DNA of 37,055 nt from Sporomusaceae bacterium (GTDB lineage Bacteria; Bacillota_C; Negativicutes; Sporomusales_B; UBA7701). A model generated the notes under the pieces. It was given only the letters and a program-made list of their open reading frames with translations. It did not search any database and was not told where the DNA came from. Both the position numbers and the translations under genes were made by a program. The stretch is taken from positions 11,371 through 48,425 of the forward strand of contig JALHDI010000035.1 in NCBI GenBank assembly GCA_022839045.1, written 5' to 3'. Position 1 is the stretch's first letter; each line of letters begins with the position of its first letter. This document shows positions 1 to 8,301 of the stretch, one piece after another.

Positions 1-99
1 CCGCCGCTTCTGGGACAGAATACCGCCGAGGTTTTGAAATCGCTGCTTGGCATGACTGACGAGCAAATCGCCGCTTTGAAGAGCAAGAAAGCAATTTAA
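1..99 (+). CDS. C-terminal fragment of a CaiB/BaiF-type (class III) CoA-transferase
   Basis: The window opens inside a reading frame that runs in frame 1 to a TAA at 97-99, leaving 32 codons. The peptide begins PPLLGQNTAEVLKSLLGMTD and continues with EQIAALK. This resembles the usual end of class III CoA-transferases (PxLGxHTxEVLxELLG then DEEIAALxxxGVI), which move CoA between short-chain acids. It lies 21 bases before the thiolase, with a purine-rich ribosome site between, so it is probably co-transcribed with the acyl-CoA genes and could activate the acid that the cluster degrades. Only the tail is visible, so the family call rests on this one motif and the substrate is unknown. Confidence 0.6.
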   Translation, partial: PPLLGQNTAEVLKSLLGMTDEQIAALKSKKAI

Positions 100-120
100 C
101 AGAAAGTAGGGTGTTTTAGA

Positions 121-1299
121 ATGCGCGAAGTTGTAATTGTAGGGGCCAAACGGACCCCGATCGGTGATTTTCTCGGCTCCCTCAAAAGCGTTGGCCCTGT
201 CGAACTTGGCGTTACTGTCGTCCAGGCCGCCCTTGCCCAGGCCGGCCTAAAGCCGGAGCAGGTCAGCGAGCTTGCCTGCGGGATGATTTATAAGGCTGGG
301 GTCAAGGGCAATCCGGCCCGGCAGATCCAGCTTAAGTGCGGCATGCCTGAGAGCGGCTACGCCTATACCGTTGACCAGCAGTGCGGCTCCGGCATGAAGG
401 CCTTCGAACTAGCCAGTCAGTCGATAATGCTGGGGAAAGCCGATATTGCCGTGGCGGTCGGCACCGAAAGCATGTCACAGGCGCCTTATATTCTAAAGGG
501 GGCCCGCGAGGGCTATCGCATGGGTAATGGCGAGATACATGACTCCATGCTGCATGACGGACTCGTCTGCGCTCTGATGGGCTACCACATGGGTCTGACG
601 GCAGAGAACCTGGCCGAGCGCTACAACATCGCCCGCCAGGAACAGGACGAGCTGGCTCTCATGAGCCATCAACGAGCCGTTAAAGCGATTAAAGAAGGCG
701 CTTTCAAAGAGGAAATCGTCCCTGTCACTATCCAGAGCCGTAAGGGGGCGGTCGTTATCGACACCGACGAGCATCCCCGCGCCGACGTTAGTCTGGAAAA
801 ACTGACGGCCATGAAGCCGGCCTTCAAGAAAGACGGCACCGTTACCGCCGGTAATGCCTCGGGGGTCAACGACGGCGCCGCCGCCCTCGTTCTCATGACC
901 GCCGAAAAAGCCAAAGAGTTGGGTATCAAGCCGCTAGCCAAGTTGAAGTCCACCGCCAGCGCCGGTGTTGCCCCCGAGATTATGGGCATCGGTCCCGTAT
1001 ACGCCGTTCCCAAGGCGCTTGACTATGCTGGGCTTAAGCAGGAGGATATCGGCTACTTCGAAATCAACGAAGCTTTTGCCGCTCAGTTTTTGGCTGTTAA
1101 CCGCGAATTAAAGATTCCCTTGGAAAAAGTGAACGCCAACGGCTCGGGTATTGGTCTCGGCCATCCCGTAGGCTGCACCGCCGCCCGCATCATCGTTTCG
1201 CTGATATACGAGATGGGCCGCCGCAAAGTCCGGTATGGCCTGACCTCCCTCTGCGTCGGCGGAGGGCCGGCCATCGCCACTGTTGTTGAAAAATTATAG
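121..1299 (+). CDS. acetyl-CoA C-acetyltransferase (thiolase)
   Basis: A 392-residue, full-length thiolase catalysing reversible condensation or cleavage between acetyl-CoA and acetoacetyl-CoA or another 3-ketoacyl-CoA in the cytoplasm. The acylated cysteine is C88 in DQQCGSGMKAF. The NEAFAAQ loop, H348 in GLGHPVG and the second catalytic cysteine C378 in LCVGGGPA are all present. The start ATG follows an AAAGTAGGGTG-like ribosome site. It lies between a CoA-transferase tail and NfnAB, with hbd and crt further on, so it fits the thiolase step of a short-chain acyl-CoA pathway that can run as butyrate-type synthesis or beta-oxidation. Direction and chain length cannot be read from sequence. 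Confidence 0.93.
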   Translation: MREVVIVGAKRTPIGDFLGSLKSVGPVELGVTVVQAALAQAGLKPEQVSELACGMIYKAGVKGNPARQIQLKCGMPESGYAYTVDQQCGSGMKAFELASQSIMLGKADIAVAVGTESMSQAPYILKGAREGYRMGNGEIHDSMLHDGLVCALMGYHMGLTAENLAERYNIARQEQDELALMSHQRAVKAIKEGAFKEEIVPVTIQSRKGAVVIDTDEHPRADVSLEKLTAMKPAFKKDGTVTAGNASGVNDGAAALVLMTAEKAKELGIKPLAKLKSTASAGVAPEIMGIGPVYAVPKALDYAGLKQEDIGYFEINEAFAAQFLAVNRELKIPLEKVNANGSGIGLGHPVGCTAARIIVSLIYEMGRRKVRYGLTSLCVGGGPAIATVVEKL

Positions 1300-1382
1300 A
1301 CTGCGAATGACTCATCCGAGAGGGTAATAAGTGCTCTGTGCGTATTTCTACTGTCGCCAGAGAGCCCAAAGGAAGTGACAAC

Positions 1383-2219
1383 ATGTTCACGATTCTCGCC
1401 AAAAAAGAACTGTCAGCAGGCGTAAAAGCTTTCGTTATGTCGACGCCGCAGATTGCCCGCAAATGCCAGCCCGGCCAGTTCATAATCCTGCGGATCGACG
1501 AGGACGGAGAGCGGGTACCGCTAACGATCGCCGACTTCGACCGGGATGACGGCACAATCACCCTCATTTTCCAGGAAGTCGGCCATACCACCCGTCAGCT
1601 AGGCGCGTTGGCGGTGGGCGACAAGCTGCTCGACTTGGCAGGTCCGCTCGGCAAAGCCACCCATATCGCCAAATTCGGCACGGTCGTGTGTGTCGGCGGT
1701 GGCATCGGCGTCGCCCCGGTGTATCCGATCGCCCGTGCTTTCAGAGAAGCCGGCAACAAGGTAATATCGATCATCGGCGCCCGGAACGCCGACCTCCTCA
1801 TAATGGAGAAAGAAATGGCGGCGGCGAGCGACGTGCTGCACATCACCACCGATGACGGCTCCAAAGGCCGCAAGGGCCTCGTCATCCACCCGCTGCAGGA
1901 GATGATCGACGCCGGCGAAAAGATCAACCTCGTTATGGCAATCGGCCCGGTTATCATGATGCGAAGCGTAGCCAATGTGACGAAGGCTCACGACATCCCC
2001 ACCCTGGTCAGTCTCAACCCGATCATGGTCGACGGCACCGGGATGTGCGGCGGCTGTCGGGTTAGTATTGGCGGCAAGAACAAGTTTGCCTGCGTAGACG
2101 GGCCGGAGTTTGACGCTCATCAGGTCGACTTCGACGGGCTGATGGTCAGGCAACGGATGTACCATGAGCACGAGAAAACTGAGCGCTGCGGGGGAGGGAG
2201 CTGCAAATGCAACCGCTAA
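1383..2219 (+). CDS. nfnA: NfnA: ferredoxin-NADP reductase-type subunit of the NADH-dependent reduced ferredoxin:NADP oxidoreductase
   Basis: A 278-residue FAD/NAD-binding flavoprotein of the sulfide dehydrogenase/dihydroorotate dehydrogenase electron-transfer type. An FAD-binding beta barrel (residues about 1-95, with the PGQFIILR motif) is followed by an NAD-binding domain starting CVGGGIGVAPVYPIAR. A C-terminal cysteine cluster (GMCGGCRVSIGG and a later Cys) binds a [2Fe-2S] centre, and a short Cys-rich tail GGGSCKCNR ends the protein. The ATG at 1383 is preferred because AAAGGAAGTG sits just upstream; the frame is open 15 codons further back without a better site. It overlaps nfnB by 13 bases, typical of translational coupling. 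With NfnB it bifurcates electrons among NADH, NADPH and ferredoxin. Confidence 0.9.
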   Translation: MFTILAKKELSAGVKAFVMSTPQIARKCQPGQFIILRIDEDGERVPLTIADFDRDDGTITLIFQEVGHTTRQLGALAVGDKLLDLAGPLGKATHIAKFGTVVCVGGGIGVAPVYPIARAFREAGNKVISIIGARNADLLIMEKEMAAASDVLHITTDDGSKGRKGLVIHPLQEMIDAGEKINLVMAIGPVIMMRSVANVTKAHDIPTLVSLNPIMVDGTGMCGGCRVSIGGKNKFACVDGPEFDAHQVDFDGLMVRQRMYHEHEKTERCGGGSCKCNR

Positions 2220-3601
2220 AGCACAAGATGCCTGAGCAGGAGCCGGAGGTCCGCCGGCGCAACTTCAACGAAGTCGCCCTCGGCTACGACGCCGCGACCG
2301 CCAAAGCCGAAGCCGAGCGGTGCCTGCAGTGCAAGACTTCTCCCTGCCGCCAGGGCTGCCCGGTGGAAGTCGACATACCCCGCTTCATAAAACATATCAA
2401 AGAAGAAGACTTTGACGGCGCCATCGATTCGATCAAGACGGTCAACAACCTGCCGGCCGTCTGCGGCCGCGTCTGCCCCCAGGAGGACCAATGCGAGAAG
2501 TTCTGCGTGCTCGGGAAAAGGGGCGAACCGGTGGGCATCGGCCGCCTGGAGCGGTTCGCCGCCGATTTCGCCATGGCCAAAGGGCGGGAAGATAAATCTC
2601 CGGCCGCCCAAGAAGCCCTCGGCAAGGTGGCGGTAGTCGGCGCGGGTCCGGCCGGTCTCACCACAGCGGGCGACCTGGCCCGGCTGGGCTACAAGGTAAC
2701 GGTGTTCGAGGCCCTACACGCCGCTGGCGGCGTGCTGATGTACGGCATTCCCGAGTTTCGTCTGCCCAAGGCCATCGTCCAGCGAGAAATCGCCGCCCTG
2801 CGCAGCCTAGGGGTCGAAATCAACGTCAACGCCGTCATCGGCAAGACCTTCACGGTCGATGAACTGTTAAACGAGGAAGGCTATGACGCCGTGTTCATCG
2901 GCACGGGTGCGGGCCTGCCCCATTTTATGGAGATTACCGGCGAAAACCTCAACGGCGTATATTCGGCCAACGAATTTCTCACCCGTGTCAATCTTATGAA
3001 GGCTTACCGCTTCCCCCATACCGGCACCCCGGTCCGCGTCGGCCGGCAGGTGGCGGTGGTCGGCGGCGGCAATGTGGCTATGGACGCTGCCCGTACGGCG
3101 CTAAGGCTGGGGGCCGAGAAGGTGTATATCGTATATCGCCGCTCCGAGGACGAGATGCCAGCCCGCCATGAGGAACTGGTGCATGCCAAGGAAGAGGGCG
3201 TCGATTTTCGTCTATTGACCGCCCCGCTGGCGGTGCTGGGCGACGATAAGGGCTGGGTAAAAGGTCTGGAGTGCATAACCATGGAGCTTGGCGAGCCGGA
3301 CGAATCTGGCCGTCGCAAGCCGATTCCCCAAGAAGGCTCTAACTTTGTGTTGGAAGTCGACACGGTTGTCATGGCCATCGGCCAGGGGCCTAATCCGCTC
3401 ATCCAGGATACCACGCCGGGGCTGTCGGTAAACAAGCGCGGCAACATCGTCGCCGACGACAGCGGCGCTACTTCGAAACCGGGAGTGTTTGCCGGCGGCG
3501 ACATCGTGACTGGCGCGGCCACCGTCATCCTCGCCATGGGTGCGGGCAAGAAAGCGGCGGCCAATATCCACGAATATGTGCAGAAAAAGCGAGTTCCATA
3601 A
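2207..3601 (+). CDS. nfnB: NfnB: glutamate synthase small subunit-like, electron-bifurcating subunit
   Basis: A 464-residue protein of the GltD/NfnB family. The N-terminus carries cysteine clusters for two [4Fe-4S] centres (CLQCKTSPCRQGCP and CGRVCPQEDQCEKFC). An FAD dinucleotide fold (VVGAGPAGLTTAGDLA) and an NADP fold (VVGGGNVAMDAARTALRLG) follow, and the C-terminal FAD motif GVFAGGDIVTGAATVI closes the fold. GltD of true glutamate synthase looks similar, but no large GltB gene is adjacent and the partner is NfnA, so the NfnAB complex is much the better call. In anaerobes it balances NADH, NADPH and reduced ferredoxin. Its place among thiolase, hbd and crt suggests it serves the redox demand of acyl-CoA metabolism. 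Confidence 0.9.
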   Translation: MQPLKHKMPEQEPEVRRRNFNEVALGYDAATAKAEAERCLQCKTSPCRQGCPVEVDIPRFIKHIKEEDFDGAIDSIKTVNNLPAVCGRVCPQEDQCEKFCVLGKRGEPVGIGRLERFAADFAMAKGREDKSPAAQEALGKVAVVGAGPAGLTTAGDLARLGYKVTVFEALHAAGGVLMYGIPEFRLPKAIVQREIAALRSLGVEINVNAVIGKTFTVDELLNEEGYDAVFIGTGAGLPHFMEITGENLNGVYSANEFLTRVNLMKAYRFPHTGTPVRVGRQVAVVGGGNVAMDAARTALRLGAEKVYIVYRRSEDEMPARHEELVHAKEEGVDFRLLTAPLAVLGDDKGWVKGLECITMELGEPDESGRRKPIPQEGSNFVLEVDTVVMAIGQGPNPLIQDTTPGLSVNKRGNIVADDSGATSKPGVFAGGDIVTGAATVILAMGAGKKAAANIHEYVQKKRVP

Positions 3602-3651
3602 CGTCCATGGTGAATACTTTCGAGGAGAATTTATTGAGGAGGTAGGATTTA

Positions 3652-4512
3652 ATGCCTGTCAAAAAGCTTTTGGTTGTCGGCGCCGGCCAGATGGGAAGCG
3701 GTATTGCCCAAGTGGCGGCAGCCGCCGGTCTTGAGGTGATGATTCAAGACATCCAACAGGAGTTCATCGACCGTGGCCTTAAAGGCATTGAAAAGAACTT
3801 GGCCAAGCTGGTCGAGAAGGGGAAAATGGCGGATAGCGATAAGCAGGGCATCCTCGGGCGGATAAAGGGCCAGACAGACCTGGCTGCCGCTGCCGCTGAC
3901 GCCGATTTTGCCGTGGAAGCCGCTACTGAGAATTTCAATATCAAAAAAGAAATATTCACTGTCCTCGATCAGGCTGCTCCCGCCCACGCCATTCTTGCCA
4001 GCAACACTTCTTCGTTGCCGATTACCCAGATTGCCGCGGCAACGAAGCGGCCGACGCAGGTCATCGGCATGCACTTCTTCAACCCGGTGCCGGTCATGCA
4101 GTTGGTGGAAGTCATAATGGGCCTGGCGACTTCTAAGGAAACCTTCGATACTACGCGTGACCTGGCTCTGGCCCTGAAAAAAAATCCGGTTAAAATCGAA
4201 GACTTTCCCGGCTTCTGTGCCAACCGAATCATGGTACCGATGATAAACGAAGCTGTTTACGCCCTGATGGAAGGGGTAGCCGGCGTAGAAGATATCGATG
4301 CATGCGCCAAGCTTGGCTACAATCACCCCATGGGCCCGCTGGCTCTTTGCGACCTCATCGGCCTGGACACCGTTCTTTATGTCATGGAAGTACTGTATAA
4401 AGGCTATGGTGATTCCAAATACCGTCCATGCCCGCTACTGCGCAAATACGTTGATGCCGGCTGGTTAGGCCGTAAATCCGGCCGCGGTTTCTACGACTAT
4501 TCGGAAAAGTAG
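3652..4512 (+). CDS. hbd: 3-hydroxybutyryl-CoA dehydrogenase
   Basis: A 286-residue protein of the length typical of bacterial Hbd. The N-terminal Rossmann fold has GAGQMGSG at residues 10-17. The catalytic set of the 3-hydroxyacyl-CoA dehydrogenase family is intact: S120 in SNTSS, H141 in GMHFFNP, E153 in QLVEV and N191 in GFCANR. The C-terminal half has the usual dimer motifs ([16 protein letters not shown]) and ends with [12 protein letters not shown]. It interconverts acetoacetyl-CoA and 3-hydroxybutyryl-CoA with NAD(P)H. GAGGAGG nine bases before the ATG is a strong ribosome site. The crotonase follows after a very short gap, so the two are surely co-transcribed. Confidence 0.93.
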   Translation: MPVKKLLVVGAGQMGSGIAQVAAAAGLEVMIQDIQQEFIDRGLKGIEKNLAKLVEKGKMADSDKQGILGRIKGQTDLAAAAADADFAVEAATENFNIKKEIFTVLDQAAPAHAILASNTSSLPITQIAAATKRPTQVIGMHFFNPVPVMQLVEVIMGLATSKETFDTTRDLALALKKNPVKIEDFPGFCANRIMVPMINEAVYALMEGVAGVEDIDACAKLGYNHPMGPLALCDLIGLDTVLYVMEVLYKGYGDSKYRPCPLLRKYVDAGWLGRKSGRGFYDYSEK

Positions 4513-4523
4513 GAGGAATGGCG

Positions 4524-5317
4524 ATGTATAAAAACATTTTGCTGGAAAAGGACGGCGGGATAGCTACTATCACCATAAACCGTCCGAAAGAACTGAATGC
4601 CCTCAATCTAGCCACGATGCTTGAACTGGATGACGCCATAAAGAAACTGGCTGACGATCAAAGCCTGGGGGTCCTTATCATAACCGGAAGCGGCGAGAAG
4701 GCGTTGGCGAGAAGGCGTTTGTAGCAGGGGCCGATATTAGCGAAATGGCCGATATGGGTGCTATCAAAGCAAGGGAATGGGCCCGGCTTGGCCAACAGGT
4801 GTTCTCCCGCATCGAGAACTTCCCGCGCCCGGTCATCGCCGTTATTAACGGATTTGCTCTGGGGGGCGGTTGCGAACTCGCCATGGCCTGCGATATCCGC
4901 CTCGCGTCAGACAAAGCCAAATTTGGCCAACCGGAGGTAAATCTGGGTATAATACCCGGATTTGCGGGCACCCAGCGTCTTACCAGGCTGGTGGGAAAAG
5001 GACAGGCTAAACTGCTTATCTTCAGCGGTGATATTATCGGTGCCGAGGAAGCTTTGCGTATCGGTCTGGCGGATATGGTTTTCCCGGCCGAGGCGCTTAT
5101 GGATAATGCCAAATCACTTGCAAAGAAATTTATGGGCAAGGCGCCTTTGGCGCTCAGCCAGGCCAAGCTGGCCATCAACAAAGGGGTAGAGATGGATTCG
5201 GAGTTGGCCTACGTTTTCGAGGCCGAAACCTTTGGCATGTGTTTCACAACCGCGGATCAAAAAGAAGGCATGCGGGCATTTTTGGAAAAAAGAAAGCCTG
5301 TTTTCACCGGAAAGTAG
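4524..5317 (+). pseudogene. crt: enoyl-CoA hydratase (crotonase), frame broken by a 14-bp tandem duplication
   Basis: Two frames together make one crotonase. The first covers residues MYKNILLEKDGG to IITGSGEKA and then runs into a premature TAG at 4722-4724. The second resumes at GEKAFVAGADISEMADMG and continues through FALGGGCELAMACD and the GTQRL region to a normal end. The break is an exact direct repeat of GGCGAGAAGGCGTT (4692-4705 and 4706-4719). Removing one copy restores a continuous protein of about 259 residues, the normal family length, with the oxyanion-hole AGADI motif intact. ATG 4524 is preferred over 4518, which is only one base from AGGAGG. The enzyme would hydrate crotonyl-CoA. 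It could be a real recent mutation, a slippage-switchable allele or an assembly error. Confidence 0.88.
4692..4719 (+). repeat. exact 14-bp tandem direct duplication inside crt
   Basis: GGCGAGAAGGCGTT occurs twice head to tail at 4692-4705 and 4706-4719. Fourteen is not a multiple of three, so the duplication shifts the crotonase frame and creates a stop 3 bases downstream of the second copy. Confidence 0.95.
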
Positions 5318-5719
5318 CGTGAGGCGGGAAGTGCGCCTTCGGCGGGAAGGTCGCGGATATTCTTAACCCGTGACCGAAGCGGCTGACATAATCCAAGAGC
5401 TGACTCCATTGAATGTTTAGTGGCGCTCTGTGACGATAAAGAGACGGCGCTGGCGTTTTTCCCTGCAAAACTTTACCCAGAATGTTTTGGCGATGGAACT
5501 GTCGGTTGAACTGGCAGTTCCTGCGCATATAAAAGCAATTACTCCGTATCGTCCCTTTTCGAAATAGCCCCTGAAAAGAGAGGCGTTCTACGCTACTAAA
5601 TGGTTTATGCGACGAAGACCCGTCCGCACAGATGCATGCTTTTTCTGGTATGCTGAGGGATTTTTCTGCAGGATGGGAACTGAGTGAAACAATAAAAATG
5701 CGAAGATTATACATAATAT
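5318..5719. other. intergenic stretch without a recognisable gene
   Basis: About 400 bases separate the crotonase from the chemoreceptor promoter. Base composition becomes more AT-rich than in the flanking genes towards the 3' end. Short open stretches exist in several frames, including a 136-codon one on the minus strand covering most of the gap, but none has a recognisable motif or convincing start. A small CGCC-TTC-GGCG hairpin lies just after the crotonase stop without a T-run. It may contain decayed coding sequence; I cannot identify any. Confidence 0.5.
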
Positions 5720-5728
5720 TGATATAAT
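5720..5728 (+). promoter_or_regulatory. extended -10 promoter for the chemoreceptor
   Basis: TGATATAAT at 5720-5728 matches the extended -10 form TGnTATAAT exactly. No good -35 is visible, which is usual for extended -10 promoters. Transcription would start near 5735, leaving a very short leader that just includes the AGGGGG ribosome site before the ATG at 5750. Confidence 0.5.
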
Positions 5729-5749
5729 TTGCGTTTAGGGGGATGCTTC

Positions 5750-7765
5750 ATGGCCGATATGTTTGGTAACTTCACTAAACTTAATTCTATCAAAACTAAG
5801 ATGTTGTTATTTGTGCTTGTACCAGTAATAATTTGCTTTAGCTTGGCATCCGTTGTAGCGTATTATAATGCGGATGCCGCAGTAACGAGCAACGTCAGAA
5901 ATGCAATGACCATGGGTACAAACTTCCGGGCTCAGGACATAGAAACTGAATTCGCACTTGTTAAGGGACAGGTGTTGACGGTGGCTAACGCATTAGCCGC
6001 CAATATGCCGGACACTGAGGCGGAGGCCCTCTTCAAACGAGTGCATAAAAGCGTAGGCAATGTGGACAATGTCTGTGTCGGCTATGCGGACAAGCGTTTT
6101 ATCAAGTCGGCTGATGGTGCCATGCCGCCGGGATACGATCCTACGGCAAGGCCATGGTATAAAAACTCGGTGAGCAACCCGGACAAGGTCCTGGTCACAA
6201 ATGCCTACAAAAGCATGACTACCGGCAAGATGATTGTTTCTATCACCAAGGCTGTCGTCCGCGACGGTGTGGTTATAGGTGTGGCCGCTTTCGAAGTCAA
6301 TCTCGACGCGGTTAAGAAAAGGGTGTTGGAAACAAAGGTAGCGAAGACCGGCTACGGCCATATTTTGGATAGCTCGGGTATCTATGTGATACACCCCACC
6401 AGGCAGGCCGGCGACTACATGCAAAAAGTAGATAATGGCGTCCTGGAGCCTCTTTATAACCAGCTCAAAGACGCTCCCGGCGGAACGATCTTTCGCTATG
6501 TCGACGAGGGAGTTGAGAGATCTTTTTGTGTAGTGCCTATCCAAGGCACGCCGCTCCTGTTCATAACAAGCGCCCCCACCAAGGAGTTTTACGAAGACCT
6601 GGCGACGATGCGTAACTACAGCATCGGGATAGGCCTGGTTACTGTCGTGCTCCTCGGTTTGATCATAATCTTGTTTACCGCCCAAATTGCCAAGCCGCTG
6701 AATTCTTTGAGCAATGCGATGCAGGAAGTGGCCAAAGGCGATTTGACTGTCGATGTTGAGCGCTTGGGTATCGATACAAAAGATGAGGTCGGCCGCCTGG
6801 CGAAAAGCTGCTCCGCGATGGCCCAGAATCTGCGGGCCATACTGAGGCAAGTGTCTCAAGCTACCGAGCAAGTCGGCGCCTCGTCCGAAGAGCTGACGGC
6901 CAGCTCAGAGCAGTCGGCCCAGGCGGCCAACCAGATTGCGGCCTCGATCGCCGGCGTGGCTAACGGGGCGACGGAGCAACTGGCGGCGGCCAACGAGACG
7001 TCGGCGGTGGTGGAGCAGATGTCGGCCGGCATCCAGCAGGTGGCGGCCAACACCAACAACGTCGCGGAGCAGTCGGCCCTGGCGACCGAAAAAGCTAAGG
7101 ACGGCGGCAAGGCGGTGGAGAAAGCCGTCAGTCAGATGAAAAATATTGAAACTACGGCGCAGACTATGGCGGAAGCCGTCGCAAAACTAGGGGTACAGTC
7201 GAAAGAGATCGGCCAGATCGTTGGCACCATCTCCGGCATCGCCGGCCAGACCAACCTGCTGGCCCTCAACGCGGCGATTGAGGCGGCGCGGGCCGGCGAA
7301 CAGGGCCGCGGCTTTGCGGTAGTGGCCGAGGAAGTACGAAAGCTGGCCGAAGAATCGCAGAATGCCGCCAAGCAGATTGCTGAGTTGATTCAAGGTATTC
7401 AGAAAGACACCGACAAGGCTGTTGCTGCGATGAACGCCGGCGCCCAGGAAGTGAGAATCGGCACGGAAGTCGTCACTGGCGCAGGGGAGGCGTTTAAGGA
7501 AATCGTGGAACTGGTGTCGCAGGTGTCGGGCCAGGTGAGGGAGATCTCGGCGGCCGTGCAGCAGATGGCGAGCGGCAGCCAGCAGATAGTTGGCTCGGTG
7601 AGAAAGATCGACAACCTCAGCAAATCATCAGCTGGCGAAGCGCAGAGCGTTTCGGCGGCCACCGAAGAGCAACTGGCCTCAATGGAGGAAATCTCCACCT
7701 CCAGCCAGGCACTGGCGAAACTGGCCCAGGACCTGCAGGTGGCGGTGGCCAGATTCCGGGTGTAA
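5750..7765 (+). CDS. methyl-accepting chemotaxis protein with dCache sensor
   Basis: A 671-residue chemoreceptor. TM1 lies at about residues 18-39, an extracytoplasmic double-Cache domain at about 40-285, TM2 at about 290-313, then HAMP and a long coiled-coil signalling domain. The hairpin tip that binds CheA/CheW is present ([20 protein letters not shown], then [16 protein letters not shown]). The Cache domain has ARPWY followed by a [11 protein letters not shown] strand and ends EVNLD. This resembles the amino-acid-binding dCache pocket, although the Asp usually two residues after the Tyr is Ser here. ATG 5750 is chosen for AGGGGG seven bases upstream; a TTG further back overlaps the -10 box. 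It has its own promoter and a following hairpin, so it is probably monocistronic. The ligand is unknown. Confidence 0.92.
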   Translation: MADMFGNFTKLNSIKTKMLLFVLVPVIICFSLASVVAYYNADAAVTSNVRNAMTMGTNFRAQDIETEFALVKGQVLTVANALAANMPDTEAEALFKRVHKSVGNVDNVCVGYADKRFIKSADGAMPPGYDPTARPWYKNSVSNPDKVLVTNAYKSMTTGKMIVSITKAVVRDGVVIGVAAFEVNLDAVKKRVLETKVAKTGYGHILDSSGIYVIHPTRQAGDYMQKVDNGVLEPLYNQLKDAPGGTIFRYVDEGVERSFCVVPIQGTPLLFITSAPTKEFYEDLATMRNYSIGIGLVTVVLLGLIIILFTAQIAKPLNSLSNAMQEVAKGDLTVDVERLGIDTKDEVGRLAKSCSAMAQNLRAILRQVSQATEQVGASSEELTASSEQSAQAANQIAASIAGVANGATEQLAAANETSAVVEQMSAGIQQVAANTNNVAEQSALATEKAKDGGKAVEKAVSQMKNIETTAQTMAEAVAKLGVQSKEIGQIVGTISGIAGQTNLLALNAAIEAARAGEQGRGFAVVAEEVRKLAEESQNAAKQIAELIQGIQKDTDKAVAAMNAGAQEVRIGTEVVTGAGEAFKEIVELVSQVSGQVREISAAVQQMASGSQQIVGSVRKIDNLSKSSAGEAQSVSAATEEQLASMEEISTSSQALAKLAQDLQVAVARFRV

Positions 7766-8008
7766 GGGAGGCTCGGAAAATATGGCGAAGAGCAGCAGGC
7801 GATAAAATTCGCCGGATATTCAGAGCTTAAAAAGACGATTGATGCGCTCACCATCAGCCTGCAAGATGAAGACCTCCCTTATAATCCGCACATAACGGTA
7901 GACGTCCCGTCTTGGGCTTGTAGCCCAATTTTAACCAGATCACTGGGGGGCTTGTCGGCATATTTGGCGCCAAAGCTTGTATCACCAGGAAAGATTTATA
8001 GAAAATAA
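7766..8008 (+). other. open reading stretch in frame behind the chemoreceptor stop, unidentified
   Basis: After the chemoreceptor TAA the same frame stays open for 80 codons and stops at 8006-8008. The peptide has protein-like composition (for example YSELKKTIDALTISLQDEDL, then PYNPHITVDVP) but matches no family I know. It has no credible start codon in this frame. An ATG in another frame at 7782 sits behind GGGAGG but stops after 7 codons. A terminator-like hairpin lies inside it. It may be a decayed gene fragment, a readthrough tail or chance. Confidence 0.25.
7912..7932 (+). terminator. probable intrinsic terminator after the chemoreceptor gene
   Basis: TTGGGCT (7912-7918) and AGCCCAA (7922-7928) form a perfect 7-bp stem with a 3-base loop, followed by TTTT at 7929-7932. 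It lies about 150 bases after the chemoreceptor stop. The T-run is short, so termination may be partial. Confidence 0.5.
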
Positions 8009-8037
8009 TTGACAAGATGTAAAAAAGCGGTTATCCT
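8009..8037 (+). promoter_or_regulatory. candidate sigma-70-type promoter for a short leader RNA
   Basis: TTGACA at 8009-8014 is a perfect -35. With the optimal 17-base spacer it places TATCCT at 8032-8037 as the -10. Transcription would begin near 8044 and meet a strong terminator ending at 8120, about 75 bases later. Confidence 0.5.
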
Positions 8038-8043
8038 TAATCC

Positions 8044-8120
8044 ATACGGTTACAATGATTTGATATGATAGTAGGCAAGGCTGCCTTGGCAAAGAAAGAT
8101 CTTTGCGAGGCAGTTTTTTT
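8044..8120 (+). ncRNA. candidate terminated leader RNA (attenuator or small RNA) ahead of the catabolic operon
   Basis: The interval runs from the predicted start of the TTGACA promoter to a strong intrinsic terminator. No ORF with a start site is seen inside it. The segment GGCAAGGCTGCC at 8073-8084 can pair in part with the left arm of the terminator, so an alternative antitermination fold is possible. It lies about 180 bases before the amidohydrolase gene. I do not recognise a known riboswitch class; a free-standing small RNA is equally possible. Confidence 0.35.
8081..8120 (+). terminator. strong rho-independent terminator
   Basis: CTGCC (8081-8085) pairs with GGCAG (8109-8113) and GCAAAGA (8089-8095) with TCTTTGC (8100-8106), separated by a small internal loop and closed by a 4-base AAGA loop. 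Seven T residues follow at 8114-8120. It stands alone between the chemoreceptor and the operon rather than right after a gene. Confidence 0.85.
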
Positions 8121-8165
8121 ATTTGGCAGTAGTTCCAATTATTACACGTGAGAGAGGTGGTTAAT

Positions 8166-8243
8166 GTGAAGAGGCCCTGGGGCGGAAGTAATATAGACGA
8201 GGGTGCTTTCTGCGTGCCTTATAATGGTACGATGTACCGCTGA
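8166..8243 (+). CDS. possible 25-codon leader peptide
   Basis: GTG at 8166 lies five bases behind AGAGAGGTGG, a good ribosome site, and opens a frame of 25 codons (starting VKRPWGGSNIDEG) ending with TGA at 8241-8243. No family is recognisable. It lies between the leader terminator and the amidohydrolase, and its last codons overlap the candidate operator. It could be a leader peptide, or a chance ORF with a fortuitous ribosome site. Confidence 0.3.
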   Translation: MKRPWGGSNIDEGAFCVPYNGTMYR

Positions 8244-8250
8244 GCGGTAC
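8220..8250 (+). promoter_or_regulatory. candidate operon promoter -10 with overlapping palindromic operator
   Basis: TATAAT at 8220-8225 is a perfect -10, though no -35 is visible at the usual distance. Two overlapping palindromes follow immediately: GGTAC-GAT-GTACC (8226-8238) and GTACCGCTGAGCGGTAC (8234-8250, 8-bp arms around one base). A regulator bound here would cover the start of transcription about 50-75 bases before the amidohydrolase gene. The IclR-family protein encoded just downstream is the obvious candidate. Binding is inferred, not known. Confidence 0.55.
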
Positions 8251-8301
8251 AAATCGACTTATCAGACATGTTTTATGGGCATGGCAGAGTAGGAGGAAGC
8301 G

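Noticed and set aside
5304..5714. Minus-strand open frame of 136 codons filling most of the gap before the chemoreceptor
   Set aside because: No recognisable domain and no convincing ribosome site; it may be real but there is no support.
8044..8120. A purine, xanthine or guanidine riboswitch in the leader
   Set aside because: I could not find the conserved core of any of these classes; only a promoter, a possible alternative pairing and a terminator are visible.
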